DNA of 64,000 bases from positions 62,001 to 126,000 of the forward strand of contig NZ_LYBV02000023.1 in NCBI RefSeq assembly GCF_001660705.2, given 5' to 3'. Shown piece by piece: positions 26,733 through 36,000 of this stretch. Within the stretch, counting starts at the first letter, position 1; the number at the start of each line of letters is the position of its first letter. The position numbers and the translations under genes were made by a program. The notes below the pieces were generated by a model. It was given only the letters and a program-made list of their open reading frames with translations. It was not told where the DNA came from and did not search any database. The stretch comes from Saccharicrinis aurantiacus. Lineage in GTDB: Bacteria > Bacteroidota > Bacteroidia > Bacteroidales > Marinilabiliaceae.

Positions 26733-27023
26733 TTACTCTCTTCTTAATATTTCACTCAATTGCTGATCCAACTCTTTGGCAGCATCTAATATTGGTGAGG
26801 TATCTTTTTGTTCTTCAAGCTCAAGCAACTTAATTACAAACTGTAAAGCCGCCATACCTAAAAAATCTTGTAAGTCTTTGTCTGAATAATGTTGTTTATA
26901 TTGTAAAACCTTCTCATTAATCATCTTAGCTGCCTTTCTAATACGTTCTTCATCTTTTCTATCAATCCTTAAAGGATAATAGCGATCTGCAACATTCACA
27001 CGTATTGAAAGTTTTTCCTCCAT
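26733..27023 (-). CDS. zapA: Cell division protein ZapA
   Basis: At 96 residues it matches ZapA in size and pattern: LSIRVNVADRYYPLRI, then EERIRKAAKMINEKV, and a C-terminal coiled coil with ALQFVIKLLELEEQKDT. ZapA bundles FtsZ filaments at the division site. It follows the coiled-coil gene by 8 bases and precedes rny by 136 bases (nothing else recognisable in that gap). Confidence 0.88.
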   Translation of the reverse strand: MEEKLSIRVNVADRYYPLRIDRKDEERIRKAAKMINEKVLQYKQHYSDKDLQDFLGMAALQFVIKLLELEEQKDTSPILDAAKELDQQLSEILRRE

Positions 27024-27031
27024 ACAGCTAA

Positions 27032-27325
27032 CTATCTATTTAAAAGAGCAATGCACTTATCAATTTCCCGCACAATCTGATTAATCCTAATCTTCGCACC
27101 ATGAACGTCTCCACTGGTGACTTCTATTGCTTTAGAAAATTTCAATGTATTGTATTTTTCCCTAAGAGCAGCTGTTTCACGAGCACCCTCTTCAAGCTTA
27201 GTAGTTAGTTTGTCATTCTCGGCCAACAAATTCCCATTTTCTGTTTTTAAATCGTTATAACGACTTACTAACAACCCAATTTTTTGTTGTAAACTATCTA
27301 CTATTTCTATATTTTCGTTGGCCAT
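27032..27325 (-). CDS. ZapB-like coiled-coil protein
   Basis: I choose the ATG at 27325 (97 residues, MANENIEIVDSL), because the longer version starts with a TTG inside the promoter. Residues about 8-65 are a heptad-rich coiled coil (KTENGNLLAENDKLTTKLEE) and the tail ends IVREIDKCIALLNR. Its place directly before zapA is the usual site of a small coiled-coil partner in Bacteroidota. The ZapB comparison is by shape and context only. Confidence 0.65.
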   Translation of the reverse strand: MANENIEIVDSLQQKIGLLVSRYNDLKTENGNLLAENDKLTTKLEEGARETAALREKYNTLKFSKAIEVTSGDVHGAKIRINQIVREIDKCIALLNR

Positions 27326-27343
27326 ATTCACAAAAATGCAATA

Positions 27344-27378
27344 CAAAGTTAACATTGCAATTAAAAAATAAAAACAAA
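27344..27378 (-). promoter_or_regulatory. Probable promoter of the zapB-like/zapA/rny operon
   Basis: On the minus strand TAACTTTG (27351-27344) matches the TAnnTTTG -7 element, and TTTG at 27378-27375 can serve as the -33 element with a spacer of 23, at the long end. It lies 18 bases before the chosen ATG. Confidence 0.5.
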
Positions 27379-27492
27379 CCCCTATATTCTTTTTGCATTC
27401 TATATTTTTGGCCTCACTAAGTAAACTTATATTAATGTTTTATAGGTCGATTTTTTTATACTTTTACTGAAATATTTTTTCAAAAATTCAAT

Positions 27493-29196
27493 ATGTGTAA
27501 TTATTTTCTTTTACTTTTCTTGCTAGCATCATCAAGTATTTTCTCACAAAAAAAAATAGACAATACTTTCCTATTCCCAATAGATATAAAACCATCAGTT
27601 AGTGGATCGTTTGCAGAATTACGCTCAAACCACTTTCACTCAGGCATTGACCTTAGTACAAATGGAAAAACGGGTATTCCCATAAAATCGATGGAAAGCG
27701 GCACCATTTCACGCATAAAAGTATCACCTGTTGGTTATGGTAATGCTATTTACATAAAACACCCTAATGGATATACCACGGTTTATGGTCATTTAAAATC
27801 TTACTCGAAGAAAGTTGAAGAAATCATCACAAAAGCGCAATACGAAAAACAGAGTTTTGCCATAGACTATTTTCCTAAAGAAGAAATCCAAATAAAAAAA
27901 GGTGAGGTTATTGGTTTCTCAGGTAATTCAGGAAGCTCTGGAGGTCCCCATTTACATTACGAAATAAGAGATACAGAAAGCGAAGAACCTTTGAACCCGT
28001 TTATGTTTCAAGATATCATTAAAGATGATATTAGACCGCATATTGAAGCCATTAGGTTATATCCTTTAAACAAAGACAGTCGCATCAATGGTTCAACAAA
28101 TCCAATAAACTTTGTAGCTGTATTTTACGATGGTAAGTTCCACTTAAAAGGTAATCCAACTATAAAGGTGAAGGGCGATATTGGAGTTGCCATAAAGATG
28201 CTTGATTATATGTCGGGTTCATGGAAAAAATGTGGAGTTTATAAACTAGACTTATACAAAAATGACACTCCAATATATGGATGGGAGCTTTTCCGTTTTT
28301 CGTTTTATGAAAGCAGATATCTAAATAGCCACATCGATTATTCGTATAAGAAAAAAACGGGTCGTAGGTATGAAAAGTGTTTCCGAGATCAGAACAATAA
28401 ACTAAGCATCTACTCAAACACTGTCAATGATGGAATAATAAATTGTACAGGTAAAGACCATTTAAAGTTTATTGCTAAAGATGCTGCGGGTAATAAATCT
28501 GAACTAGGATTTAACATTATTGCTGATACTAAATCCTACCCTAGTGTTGAACCGAATAAAATAAGCAATCAACACAAAGTTAATTGTAAGGAAGATTTTA
28601 AGTTAGAGGAAGAAAACTTCTCTTGTCACATTCCAAAAAATAGTCTGTATAAAAATGAAGCAATCATTATTAGAGAACTAAAACAAAAGAGTAAAGAAAA
28701 CAATCCTATATTTGAAATTGGTGATTCGAGTATTCCTTTACATACCTCTATCGAATTAAATTTTAACTGTACCGATTCTACAAATCATGAACAATTATGT
28801 ATTGCTAGTGTAAGCTCCAAGGGTAATTTATATTATGCAGGTGGCAATTTTAATGATGGTAAACTAAGCTTAAAAACAAGAAGCTTTGGAAAATATACAT
28901 TATCAAAAGATACTCTCCCTCCGAGTATTTCTTTGAGAAACATTCCTGCAAATCATAATTATAGCACAAAGGGAATCATCTATTTTAGAATATCGGATAG
29001 TTATAGTGGTATAAAATCCTATAATGGTTTCATTGATGGTAAATGGTGCCTTTTTGAATACGATGCTAAATCTAAATTAATTTGGTGCAAATTAGATAAA
29101 ACTCCAGTTGTTAAAGGTGTAAAACACAGTTTAGAATTAATAGTGGAAGATAATTGCAACAATACAGCTAAAAAAGAATATTCGTTTGTGTATTAG
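27493..29196 (+). CDS. M23 family metallopeptidase, secreted
   Basis: Behind a signal peptide (to SIFSQ, residue 19) lies a LytM/M23 domain at 30-170 with the zinc and catalytic residues: HFHSGIDL (His49, Asp53), VYGHL (His100) and GGPHLHYEI (His153, His155). The family cuts peptide crosslinks of peptidoglycan. The remaining 400 residues are beta-rich, with DAAGNKSE and DNCNNTAKKE segments typical of Ig-like domains, probably for wall or partner binding. It is divergent from the zap/rny operon and monocistronic. Confidence 0.92.
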   Translation: MCNYFLLLFLLASSSIFSQKKIDNTFLFPIDIKPSVSGSFAELRSNHFHSGIDLSTNGKTGIPIKSMESGTISRIKVSPVGYGNAIYIKHPNGYTTVYGHLKSYSKKVEEIITKAQYEKQSFAIDYFPKEEIQIKKGEVIGFSGNSGSSGGPHLHYEIRDTESEEPLNPFMFQDIIKDDIRPHIEAIRLYPLNKDSRINGSTNPINFVAVFYDGKFHLKGNPTIKVKGDIGVAIKMLDYMSGSWKKCGVYKLDLYKNDTPIYGWELFRFSFYESRYLNSHIDYSYKKKTGRRYEKCFRDQNNKLSIYSNTVNDGIINCTGKDHLKFIAKDAAGNKSELGFNIIADTKSYPSVEPNKISNQHKVNCKEDFKLEEENFSCHIPKNSLYKNEAIIIRELKQKSKENNPIFEIGDSSIPLHTSIELNFNCTDSTNHEQLCIASVSSKGNLYYAGGNFNDGKLSLKTRSFGKYTLSKDTLPPSISLRNIPANHNYSTKGIIYFRISDSYSGIKSYNGFIDGKWCLFEYDAKSKLIWCKLDKTPVVKGVKHSLELIVEDNCNNTAKKEYSFVY

Positions 29197-29465
29197 AGTT
29201 GATCCTCTACTCGATGATAATTAGAAATCGAGCTACATTTTCACTATAATGAAGGAGCAAGAATAACAGACTTAAATGAAACATCGAAGGCACTTCAAGT
29301 ATGTCGCGTTTAAAAATTGAACAAATGGGCCATTTTAGGACTGAATTTTTGCATTAAAAATTCTGGAACTATCAAGAATTAAAAATCTAGGTATATTTTA
29401 TCAAGCAACAGATTGAATAGTTAATTTTTTTGGTAAATTTACGCTCCGAAATTTAACACAGATTC

Positions 29466-30011
29466 ATGTCAAAACAGACTAACGAGCAATTTGATGCAAT
29501 TATCAATATCTGTAAAGATATTTTTATAAAGAAAATGAAGGATTATGGAACTGCTTGGCGTATACTTCGTCCGGCTTCTATGACAGACCAAATATTTATT
29601 AAAGCACAACGAATTAGAAGTATCGAAACCAAAGGTGTTTCTAAAGTTGATGAAGGTGTTCGTTCAGAATTTATTGGCATAATCAACTACGCTTCAATGG
29701 CTATCATCCAACTTGAATTGGGCACATCAGATTCGCCAGAGATGGATACAGAAGAAGCTTTAAACAAATACCTAAAAAACCTAAACGAAGCCAAAGATTT
29801 AATGTGCAATAAAAACCATGATTACGATGAAGCATGGAGAAGCATGAGAATTAGCTCATTTACTGATTTAATTTTGATGAAATTGCACCGAACAAAACAA
29901 ATTGAAGATAACAAAGGAAAAACAATTATATCAGAAGGTATTGATGCCAATTATTTAGATATGATTAACTACGCAATCTTTGCAATGATTCACTTAGAGT
30001 TTCCTGAATAA
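29466..30011 (+). CDS. DUF1599 (Nmad1-type) protein with internal duplication
   Basis: The 181 residues consist of two similar halves: about 14-84 (KKMKDYGTAWRILRPASMTD ... FIGIINYASMAIIQLEL) and 104-179 (NKNHDYDEAWRSMRISSFTD ... YLDMINYAIFAMIHLEF). DUF1599 is also listed as nucleotide modification associated domain 1, and the helical fold suggests nucleotide binding. It starts 6 bases before the DoxX gene in the DUF1599-doxX-tpiA operon found in many Bacteroidota. The 269-base gap before it shows no gene; the promoter could not be fixed. Confidence 0.8.
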   Translation: MSKQTNEQFDAIINICKDIFIKKMKDYGTAWRILRPASMTDQIFIKAQRIRSIETKGVSKVDEGVRSEFIGIINYASMAIIQLELGTSDSPEMDTEEALNKYLKNLNEAKDLMCNKNHDYDEAWRSMRISSFTDLILMKLHRTKQIEDNKGKTIISEGIDANYLDMINYAIFAMIHLEFPE

Positions 30012-30017
30012 AGTTTA

Positions 30018-31244
30018 ATGAAGAAGTTATTATTTATAATAAGTAGAGTAATTGTTGGCGTTGTATTCCTTTTATCGGGTTTTGCAAAGGCAGTTGACCC
30101 AACCGGTTACGCTATTAAAATAACAGATTACCTTGTTGCTTTCAATGTTGAAGCTTTTAGCAGCATTGCTTATGTATTGGCTGTAGGTATATCAGCCTTA
30201 GAATTTATTACAGGCGCTCATTTAATTATAGGATTACGCAATAAACTATTTTCGATAATAGTCACAATATTCATGGCTATTTTCACACCTCTTACATTGT
30301 GGATAGCCTTATTTAATCCGGTTACTGATTGCGGCTGTTTTGGCGATGCTTATCAATTAAGCAATTGGGAGACTTTTCTTAAGAACATTGTTTTACTTGT
30401 TCCTACACTTTACGTATTCTTTAATCGTAAAAACTATCCCTCTAGGCTAAATGCGTTTCAAAGTATTTTAACAACTCTTGGTTTATCATCGCTTATTGTA
30501 TATATATCCATAGCTGCATTAAACCATTTACCTATTCTGGATTTTAGACCTTATCATATTGGAGCCAATATTCAAGAAGGTATGACTATACCCGATGGTG
30601 CTGAGCAACCTGAATATTTGACCACATTTACTCTTGAAAAAGATGGTGTGCAAAAAGAATTCTCTGCTGAGAATTACCCATACACGGATACGACTTGGGT
30701 GTTTGTTGACAGCAAAACAAAAGTAATTAAAGAAGGGTATCAGCCACCCATTCACGATTTTGTTTTAATTGATGAAGAAGGAAACGATTTTACCAGCACC
30801 CTTTTAAACTCGAGCACTCCTACCCTATTAGTTGTGAGCCCACAAATAAAAAAAGGAAATTGGGAAAATAGCTTTAACAAAATCACAGCACTCAAAAACT
30901 TAGGTTTAGAAAAGAATATCAACACCTATGTATTAACAGCATCGAGCAATGCTGATATTTCTGAATTTGAATTTGCCAATAATGCAGGTTATCAATACCT
31001 AACTGCTGACGAAACAGTATTAAAAACCATGATACGCTCTAACCCAGGAGTCATTCTTATACAGGACGGAACCATAATATCTAAGTGGCACTATAATAAT
31101 ATACCATCTGCCAATGAGTTTTCTAAGCCCATTTCGTATTCTTTAAAAGAACAGAAAAAGCAAGCAAATTCATATTGGTTATGGTGCCTAGTATTAGGTA
31201 CGGTACTTTTTATAAGTATCATTTATTTAAGTAAACGAAAGTAA
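30018..31244 (+). CDS. DoxX/MauE-like membrane protein with thioredoxin-like tail
   Basis: Residues 1-165 contain four membrane helices of the DoxX/MauE type ([18 protein letters not shown], and DCGCFGD after the third helix, whose two cysteines suggest redox work). A periplasmic stretch and a thioredoxin-like domain without CxxC (about 245-370, [16 protein letters not shown] to [16 protein letters not shown]) follow, and one more helix ends the protein (about 385-405). The family is widespread upstream of tpiA in Bacteroidota, with a presumed role in membrane thiol or quinone redox chemistry. Confidence 0.82.
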   Translation: MKKLLFIISRVIVGVVFLLSGFAKAVDPTGYAIKITDYLVAFNVEAFSSIAYVLAVGISALEFITGAHLIIGLRNKLFSIIVTIFMAIFTPLTLWIALFNPVTDCGCFGDAYQLSNWETFLKNIVLLVPTLYVFFNRKNYPSRLNAFQSILTTLGLSSLIVYISIAALNHLPILDFRPYHIGANIQEGMTIPDGAEQPEYLTTFTLEKDGVQKEFSAENYPYTDTTWVFVDSKTKVIKEGYQPPIHDFVLIDEEGNDFTSTLLNSSTPTLLVVSPQIKKGNWENSFNKITALKNLGLEKNINTYVLTASSNADISEFEFANNAGYQYLTADETVLKTMIRSNPGVILIQDGTIISKWHYNNIPSANEFSKPISYSLKEQKKQANSYWLWCLVLGTVLFISIIYLSKRK

Positions 31245-31275
31245 TTTTTATATTCTAATAACAAACATTTTTACG

Positions 31276-32031
31276 ATGAGACAAAACATTGTTGCCGGAA
31301 ACTGGAAAATGAACAAAACCCTTCAAGAAGGGGTAGAATTAGCAAACGAATTAAACACAATTCTTGCTTCAAAAACACTTAACTGCGATGTAGTTATCGG
31401 TGTTCCTGCTACTCACATCACTGAGGTTGTTAAAACTGTTGATGGCGCGAAAATCGGTGTTGCTGCTCAAAACTGTGCTGACCAAGTATCTGGTGCTTAC
31501 ACAGGTGAGATTTCAGCTTCTATGGTAAAATCTACAGGTGCTGAGTATGTGATCTTAGGTCACTCTGAAAGAAGAGAGTACTATGGCGAAACTAACGCTA
31601 CTTTAAAAACTAAAACTGACTTAGCTTTAGCTAACGGTTTAACTCCAATTTTCTGTATTGGTGAGGTTCTTGAAGAAAGAGAAGCTAACAAACAAAACGA
31701 AGTGGTAAAATCTCAAATCGAAGAGGCTTTATTTCACCTTTCTGCTGACGAGTTTGCTAAAATCGTTTTAGCTTACGAACCAGTTTGGGCTATTGGTACT
31801 GGTAAAGTAGCTTCTCCTGAGCAAGCTCAAGAGATTCACGCTTATATCCGTTCTATCGTTGCTGATAAATTCGGTGCTGAAGTTGCTGATAACACTTCTA
31901 TCCTTTACGGAGGTAGCTGTAAGCCAGGTAACGCAAAAGAGTTATTCTCAAACCCTGATGTTGACGGTGGTTTAATTGGTGGTGCTGCTTTAGCTGCTGC
32001 TGATTTTGTAGGTATTATTGACGCATTTTAG
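31276..32031 (+). CDS. tpiA: Triosephosphate isomerase
   Basis: The 251-residue enzyme has all active-site elements: GNWKMN (Lys11), LGHSERR (His96), [11 protein letters not shown] (Glu168) and the phosphate loop [10 protein letters not shown] near 215. It interconverts dihydroxyacetone phosphate and glyceraldehyde 3-phosphate in glycolysis. Codons are noticeably biased compared with neighbours (gct, aac, ggt and tta dominate), as expected of a highly expressed gene. It is last in the DUF1599-doxX-tpiA operon and followed by a terminator. Confidence 0.98.
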   Translation: MRQNIVAGNWKMNKTLQEGVELANELNTILASKTLNCDVVIGVPATHITEVVKTVDGAKIGVAAQNCADQVSGAYTGEISASMVKSTGAEYVILGHSERREYYGETNATLKTKTDLALANGLTPIFCIGEVLEEREANKQNEVVKSQIEEALFHLSADEFAKIVLAYEPVWAIGTGKVASPEQAQEIHAYIRSIVADKFGAEVADNTSILYGGSCKPGNAKELFSNPDVDGGLIGGAALAAADFVGIIDAF

Positions 32032-32053
32032 TCGGTAAAACCCAAATGATATA

Positions 32054-32090
32054 GAATGGCCATCTCATATTTGAGAGTGGCCATTTTTTA
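32054..32090 (+). terminator. Terminator after tpiA
   Basis: aatggcca and tggccatt, with ctca/tgag inside, form a long stem ending in six T. Confidence 0.88.
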
Positions 32091-32111
32091 TTACTAAAAG
32101 AACACCTTAAG

Positions 32112-32144
32112 TTGATACTTTGAAGCACTAAATATATACTTTTG
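32112..32144 (+). promoter_or_regulatory. Probable prmA promoter
   Basis: TACTTTTG (32137-32144) matches TAnnTTTG, and TTG at 32112-32114 lies 22 bases upstream, a usable -33 distance. A leader of about 60 bases precedes the ATG at 32213. Confidence 0.5.
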
Positions 32145-32212
32145 CAAAAAAGTAATCTATCATTCACAATTCGTAATAGTAAAGGCACTATTGCGTTAAT
32201 TATTTCTATATT

Positions 32213-33052
32213 ATGCAATACACAAAAGTAAGCTTTACTATTTCCCCACTTTCAGAAACAATTCAAGAAATACTAATTGCTGAGTTATCACAATTTGCTT
32301 ACGATAGCTTTCAGGAAACAGAAAGTGGGCTTGATGCTTACATTCCTACACAAGACTTTAATACTGAAGACCTAGAAACACTTCATTTGCTGAATGATGA
32401 AAATTACCAGACTAATTATACTAGTGAACCTTTAGAAGATCAGAATTGGAATGAAACTTGGGAAAAGAATTATTTTCAACCTATTGAGATTGATGATCGC
32501 TGCGTAGTTCGAAGTCCTTTTCATACTAATGTAAAAGAAGTTGAATACAACGTACTAATTGACCCAAAAATGGCTTTTGGTACTGGTCATCATGAAACTA
32601 CAGGTCTAATGATAAAGCATATTCTTGAAATGGATTTTACAGGCAAATCAGTTTTAGATATGGGATGTGGAACCGCGATACTCGGAATTCTATGCGCAAT
32701 GCGCAATGCTAAATCGGTATTCGGAATTGATATTGAAGAATGGGCTTACCATAACTCCAAAGAAAACATTAAGCTTAATCATATTGATAATATGGATGTA
32801 GCACAGGGTGATGCCGCATTACTTTCGGGTAAACAATATGACATTGTCTTGGCCAATATCAATCGTAATATTCTTTTAGAAGACATTAAAAAATATAGAG
32901 CCTGCCTAAACACAGGAGGCATACTACTACTTAGTGGATTCTATAATTCTGACATTGATGTTATTGATGCCGAGTGCTCTAGTAACAAGCTTAAAAAAAT
33001 AACTGTAAAAGAGGATAACAAATGGGTAGCTCTCTCGTATATGGCTTTTTAA
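32213..33052 (+). CDS. prmA: Ribosomal protein L11 methyltransferase
   Basis: In this 279-residue protein the N-terminal substrate-recruiting domain (1-105, ending WNETWEKNYFQPIEI) precedes a Rossmann methyltransferase. DPKMAFGTGHHETT is the PrmA signature, VLDMGCGTAILGI binds SAM, and IVLANINRNILLEDI is the NPPY-like motif of the family. It trimethylates ribosomal protein L11. The next gene follows 9 bases later. Confidence 0.96.
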   Translation: MQYTKVSFTISPLSETIQEILIAELSQFAYDSFQETESGLDAYIPTQDFNTEDLETLHLLNDENYQTNYTSEPLEDQNWNETWEKNYFQPIEIDDRCVVRSPFHTNVKEVEYNVLIDPKMAFGTGHHETTGLMIKHILEMDFTGKSVLDMGCGTAILGILCAMRNAKSVFGIDIEEWAYHNSKENIKLNHIDNMDVAQGDAALLSGKQYDIVLANINRNILLEDIKKYRACLNTGGILLLSGFYNSDIDVIDAECSSNKLKKITVKEDNKWVALSYMAF

Positions 33053-33061
33053 GCTAAATTT

Positions 33062-36000
33062 ATGAGATTACAATTTATAATGGCCATCCTATTATTGATG
33101 GCTACCCAATCTTTTGCACAAAACAAAACACAACTCTTCAGTGATAATCCTGAGGAGTTTTTACCTCAAGTTGAAGACCTTTTTAAAAGCATTAGCGACA
33201 AAAAGTATGCTAAAAGCTTTATTGAAGATCTGGAGATATTCTGGTACAATCCAGATATAACAGATCAGGACAAAAAACTCATTATCGACAACTGTAATCT
33301 ACTGGCCTTAAAACGCGCCAGACCTATTCCTGATTACGAGACCTACCTTAATACCATCCGCAATTATATTCTATCTGATATTGCTACCACAAGCTTTGAT
33401 GCTTGGAATAATGCAATTGTTAGCTTATTAAAAGAAAAGCGATATCCACTGCGTAAAATTAATAGTCTGCTAATTACAACTAATGCCTTATTAAAAGACA
33501 ACTTCATATACAAAACACCCTCTGCTCAATGGAAAGCTAGTGATAACAATTGGACCTTAGAATTTAAGGATGAGTTAATCGTTAAATTTAACCCGATGAC
33601 TTTAACTTGCTTTTCTAAAAGCGATAGCCTAAAGATATACAACACCAAGGGTGAGTTTAATTACAAAACAAATATTTGGAGAGGTGAAGATGGTAAAGTA
33701 ACCTGGCAAAACGCAGGGTTTAAAGCTAACCAAGTTTATGCTACTTTTAAAGAATATTCAATACCTTTTAAAAGCGCTTCTTTCGAAATAAAAGAAGTAG
33801 ACTTTTACAACCACACCTACTTTGATCATCCATTAAAGGGATCATTACGTCATAAGGTAATGAATATTTCAAATCCCGATAACGCCACCTATCCTCAATT
33901 CAGATCTACACAGGAACGTTTCAACCTTGAAAATATTCAACCTAATGTAAATTACGAAGGTGGTTTTGCTCAGAATGGTGCTAAGTTCTTGGGTGCAGGA
34001 ACCTACGAAGATCCTGCTGAGATAACTATTTTAAGAAACGACACAGCCTTTTTAACTGCAAAATCATTGTTCTTCGCACTCCGATCAGATCAAATTCTAA
34101 GTACAGATACTGAAATAAAAATGGACTTAGATACTGGGTTTATTTACCACCCAGGGCTTCAGTTTAAGTACATGGTTGACAATAATGAATTACACCTCAT
34201 ACGCAATGGAGAAGGTTTATCAATTAGTCCTTACTTTAATACATATCATAACGTAAGTATGGATATTGAGCTGCTTACCTGGCAGCTTGACAGTGCAATT
34301 ATGGACCTAAAGATGGTAGCTGGCGCTGCTGAAAACCATGGTGCCTTTGAATCTCTAAGTTACTTCAGAGAGTCATTTTACAATCAGTTACAAGGCATGG
34401 ATGCTATTCATCCCTTACAAGGACTAAAAAATTGCGCCCTCTATTATGGTAATAACTTTACTGCAAAACAGTATGCTAAAAACTTAGGTTTACCCGAAGC
34501 ACAAGTGAGGCAACAGGTTATTAACCTTTCCTTTTATGGCTTTATTGGGTATAATGTTAATACCGATGAAATTATTATTAGGCAAAGGCTTGAAGATTAC
34601 CTCCAATTTCGCTTAGGGGAAAAAGATTACGATGTAATTCGTTTTGCCTCAAACACACCTGGCAACCTAGCGAATGCCACACTCGATTTAAAAAACTACG
34701 ATCTCAATATCAATGGAGTAAAATCCATCTCTATTTCCGACCATCAAAATGTTGTATTCTTCCCGGCTAATGAAAACATCATGTTAAAACATAACAGAAA
34801 CTTTGTATTTGATGGAGCCATAAATGCGGGTATGTTAAACTTATTCGGAAATGGCTTTAAATTTAATTATGAAGAATTCTTAATAGAGATGACTAATATT
34901 GACTCTTTAAGAATGAAAGTCCAAACAGGTGAGCTTGACTATTTTGGACGACGAAAACTTACCTACGTTCGTAATGCAATTGAAAATCTATCGGGAACAC
35001 TCAAAATTGATGAAGCTGATAACAAGTCGGGTACCGAATCCTATAGTCAATACCCGATATTAAATAGTACTAAAGAATCGTATGTTTATTACGATAAGCC
35101 CGAAATACAGAATGGGGCTTATAATAGAGAAAAGTTCTACTTTAAATTAGATACATTTATGTTGGATAGTATTAGTCAGCTCTCTCGTTCTAACTTTGAC
35201 TTTACAGGATCCTTTGTTTCAAATATCTTCCCAACCTTTAATGAAGCACTTACTATACAGCCCGATTTCTCGCTCGGCTTTAACCGAACTGCACCTGCTG
35301 AAGGATATGGAATTTACGAAGGAAGAGCAACCTATTTTAGTAATATCTCACAAAGTAATCAAGGCTTAAGAGGTAATGGTATTTTAAAATACCTTACTAC
35401 AACATCAGCTTCAGACGACTTCTTATTTTTACCAGAAGAGGTTAATGGAATTACAAAAGAATTTACCGTTGAAAAGCGTGAAGATGGTATTGAGTATCCT
35501 GATGTTATTGGCCATTACAATACTATTGTTTATAAACCTTATAAAGATCAGTTGATGGCCAAATCTCAGGAAGAAAGCTTCACTATGTATAATAACGAGG
35601 CAAACCTAGATGGTAAACTTGTTATTAATAAATACGGTGCAAAAGGAGAAGGAACATTCTATATGGATAAAGCCAACATTGTATCTCCGATAATGACTTT
35701 TGGTGGGCACACTGTATTAGCTGATTCCTCAGACTTTAACCTTGTGCTTGCAGAGAATGTTCAAGATGTATCCTTTAACACTACCAACTTAATATCAAAC
35801 ATCGATTTCGAAACTCGCAAAGGGACCTTTGTTTCCAAATCAGGCGGTAGTTTAGTAAACTTTACCGATAACAAGTACATCTCTTACATTAGTGAATTCT
35901 CATGGGATATGGATTTAAACGACATTTTTATGGGAACCAGTGGTTCTGAGGGTAACCGATTTATTTCTACTCACAGAAAACAGGACTCACTGGAATTTAG

